DNA of 7,506 nt from assembly GCA_041742255.1 (NCBI GenBank), contig JBGSIZ010000230.1:1-7506 (forward strand). Direction: 5' to 3'. Each line of letters opens with the position of its first letter. The first letter of the stretch is position 1. A program made the translations under genes and the position numbers. Positions 6,238 through 7,506 of this stretch are shown here, piece by piece. The DNA comes from JBGSIZ01 sp041742255 (GTDB lineage Bacteria > Pseudomonadota > Alphaproteobacteria > Rhodobacterales > Rhodobacteraceae). A model generated the notes under the pieces. The model searched no databases, was not told the origin of the DNA, and saw nothing but the letters and a program-made list of their open reading frames with translations.

Positions 6238-7212
6238 ATGGTGAACGGTTGGCATATCGGGCTGGCGCTTGGCGCCCTTTTCGGACCCTTGGCGCTACCT
6301 GCGACGGCCCAGGATTTCCCGGTGCAGCGGTGCGTGAACCTTGGCAACGCGCTCGACGCGCCCCGGTTCGAGGGGGAATGGGACTACATCATCACCCAAC
6401 CCGAACTGGACTGGATCACGGCGCAAAGGTTCGACACGGTGCGCCTTCCGGTGCGGTTTTCGGCGCATTGGCGGGACGGTCGCATCGACGACTGGCTCAT
6501 GGGGCGGGTGGATCAGATCATCGAACAGGCCCACGACCGGGGCATGACGGTCATTCTCGACCTCCACCATTTCGAGGAAATAAGCGCGGACCCGGACGGC
6601 GAAACGGACAAATTTCTGGCGATCTGGGCGGAACTTGCAGGGCACTACGCGGGCTACGGGGACGATCTGGTGTTCGAACTTCTGAACGAACCCTTTGACC
6701 AACTGACCACAGGGCGGGTGGTGGACCTTTACCGACAGGTGCTGCCGATCATCCGGGCCAACAACCCGGACCGCTGGATCATCGCGGGCGGGGGAACGTG
6801 GTCCAACATCGCGACCTTGCCGGACATGCCTGACCTTGGGGACAACGTGGCGGTGACATTCCACTATTACGAACCCTATGATTTCACACATCAATCCGTC
6901 TACTGGGAAACGGACCCGCCCGCGCCCCGCGACTGGGGCAGCGCGGACGACCTGACGGAACTGGCCACAAACTTTGAGATTGCCGGGGCGTGGGGCCAAC
7001 GCGTCGGGGGGACCCTGTTTCTGGGGGAATTCGGGGCCTACGAACGGATCGCGCCCGACCTTCGGACGGCATGGACCCGGTCCGTGCGACAATCGGCGGA
7101 GGCGCAGGGGATCGGCTGGTGCGTCTGGGCGGCACAGGCAAACTTTGCGATCCGGGACCGAAACACCGGGGACTGGGTGCCCGGCATGCAAGACGCGCTG
7201 TTCGGGGACTGA
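6238..7212 (+). CDS. Secreted glycoside hydrolase family 5 enzyme (endoglucanase or mannanase type)
   Basis: The 324-residue product starts with a signal peptide, MVNGWHIGLALGALFGPLAL, with a likely cut after PATA (residue 24). Its n-region has no Lys or Arg, which is unusual. The mature part is a single (beta/alpha)8 barrel without an added carbohydrate-binding module. All eight residues conserved in GH5 can be placed: R69 (VRLPVRF), His 110 or 111 (LDLHHF), N150 and acid/base E151 (LLNEP), H209 and Y211 (FHYYEP), nucleophile E264 (FLGEFGAY) and W297. Overall wording (NLGNALDAP, FTHQSVYW, GEFGAY) resembles Thermotoga Cel5A, so a retaining beta-1,4-glucanase or mannanase is inferred; substrate cannot be fixed. 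After W297 the Thermotoga WEF is WAA here. Two cysteines, C32 and C295, lie on what should be strands beta1 and beta8. The gene stands alone, with no visible polysaccharide-use cluster or transporter beside it. Confidence 0.9.
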   Translation: MVNGWHIGLALGALFGPLALPATAQDFPVQRCVNLGNALDAPRFEGEWDYIITQPELDWITAQRFDTVRLPVRFSAHWRDGRIDDWLMGRVDQIIEQAHDRGMTVILDLHHFEEISADPDGETDKFLAIWAELAGHYAGYGDDLVFELLNEPFDQLTTGRVVDLYRQVLPIIRANNPDRWIIAGGGTWSNIATLPDMPDLGDNVAVTFHYYEPYDFTHQSVYWETDPPAPRDWGSADDLTELATNFEIAGAWGQRVGGTLFLGEFGAYERIAPDLRTAWTRSVRQSAEAQGIGWCVWAAQANFAIRDRNTGDWVPGMQDALFGD

Positions 7213-7362
7213 CGCGAACCGGACATCCGGGCGAAACAAAACGGGGCTTGCGCCATCGGCCATTCGTCGGTTTCATACACACCGATACCGGAACGCGCTG
7301 TCTACGCCGCATCGACAGCGATCCACGTTCCGCAACCCGGGGTAAGGCGGCGGGTCAACACA
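7213..7362. promoter_or_regulatory. GH5/xdhA intergenic region
   Basis: This 150-bp spacer follows the GH5 stop. Near its start, CCGGA (7219-7223) and TCCGG (7226-7230) can form a small hairpin, but no T run follows, so it is not a convincing terminator. A strong hairpin at 7289-7332 is listed separately. The xdhA ribosome binding site is poor: AAGG/GGCGG at about 7344-7350 lies 12-15 nt before the ATG. I do not see a confident promoter, although the region between 7230 and 7290 is long enough to hold one. Confidence 0.4.
7289..7332. promoter_or_regulatory. Strong interrupted inverted repeat (hairpin) upstream of xdhA
   Basis: The left arm is CGGAACG (7289-7295) joined directly to CGCTGTC (7296-7302). 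An 11-nt loop follows (7303-7313). The right arm is GACAGCG (7314-7320), a 5-nt bulge ATCCA (7321-7325), then CGTTCCG (7326-7332). All 14 pairs are Watson-Crick. It ends 30 nt before the xdhA ATG. No T run follows on the plus strand, and none is seen on the minus strand either, so it is not a standard intrinsic terminator. It could be a leader-RNA element, a DNA operator, or a 3'-end stabilising hairpin for the GH5 message. Confidence 0.6.
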
Positions 7363-7506
7363 ATGACAATCAGGTTTCTTCTGAACGGAGAACCTCAGGC
7401 GGCGCAAGGTGCCGCCACGCAAACGCTGCTCGACTGGCTGCGGGAAAATCGGGGTCTGACAGGCACCAAAGAAGGCTGCAACGAAGGCGACTGCGGGGCC
7501 TGCACG
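7363..7506 (+). CDS. xdhA: Xanthine dehydrogenase small subunit XdhA (N-terminal part, runs off right edge)
   Basis: XdhA carries the [2Fe-2S] and FAD centres of cytoplasmic xanthine dehydrogenase, which oxidises hypoxanthine and xanthine to urate with NAD+ in purine catabolism; XdhB holds the molybdenum cofactor. Only 48 codons are visible. The protein starts MTIRFLLNGEPQAAQ, followed by TLLDWLRENRGLTGTKEGC. The plant-type ferredoxin cluster motif CNEGDCGACT supplies C39, C44 and C47; the fourth ligand would lie beyond the edge. The string GLTGTKEGCNEGDCGAC is the typical XdhA form and differs from what I recall of CO dehydrogenase or isoquinoline oxidoreductase small subunits. The start at 7363 fits the usual XdhA N-terminus although the ribosome binding site is weak and far. 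xdhB and xdhC are expected to the right. Another molybdenum-hydroxylase iron-sulfur subunit is the only real alternative. Confidence 0.88.
   Translation, partial: MTIRFLLNGEPQAAQGAATQTLLDWLRENRGLTGTKEGCNEGDCGACT

Noticed and set aside
7219..7230. Small CCGGA/TCCGG hairpin as the GH5 terminator
   Set aside because: The loop is 2-4 nt and no T run follows.
6295..7263. 322-codon minus-strand open frame opposite the GH5 gene
   Set aside because: The plus strand has all eight GH5 conserved residues and a signal peptide; the minus frame has only repeated Val, Arg and Pro typical of a shadow.
1..7506. CRISPR arrays, insertion sequences, tRNA or rRNA genes, toxin-antitoxin or defence genes
   Set aside because: No repeat arrays, transposase motifs, RNA-gene folds or defence-type domains were seen; nearly all of the window is accounted for by six housekeeping or metabolic genes.

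Overview
The window is GC-rich chromosomal DNA with dense, ordinary bacterial genes. The protein sequences point to an alphaproteobacterium of the Rhodobacteraceae type. The reasons are the derived histidyl-tRNA synthetase motif 2, an adjacent hisS-hisZ pair, a short SlyX ending in PPHW, and an XdhA N-terminus close to the Rhodobacter type. This is recognition from memory, not a database result.

Layout from left to right. Positions 1-543 (minus) hold the first 181 codons of hisZ, running off the left edge. hisS (540-2171, minus) lies upstream and overlaps hisZ in an ATGA junction, so the two are very likely one operon linking histidine biosynthesis to tRNA-His charging. A 219-bp divergent spacer (2172-2390) carries a terminator-like double hairpin. 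slyX (2391-2594, plus) follows and meets dnaE (2599-6102, minus) tail to tail with only 4 bp between the stop codons. dnaE encodes a complete 1167-residue replicative polymerase alpha subunit. A second divergent spacer (6103-6237) leads to an exported glycoside hydrolase family 5 enzyme (6238-7212, plus). A 150-bp spacer with a strong 44-nt hairpin precedes the first 48 codons of xdhA (7363-7506, plus), which runs off the right edge.

The genes do not form one pathway: they are histidine/translation, replication, polysaccharide breakdown and purine catabolism neighbours. I see no mobile element, CRISPR array, RNA gene or defence system, and no evidence of a wholly new system.

The observations most worth a second look are three. 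First, a patch of about 300 bp inside hisS (about 1135-1435) has much lower GC and foreign-looking codon use, and may be an intragenic recombination or insertion in the synthetase insertion domain. Second, a 14-bp-paired hairpin with a 5-nt bulge lies directly upstream of xdhA. Third, a plus-strand intrinsic-terminator-like structure lies in the hisS/slyX spacer, where no upstream plus-strand gene is visible.
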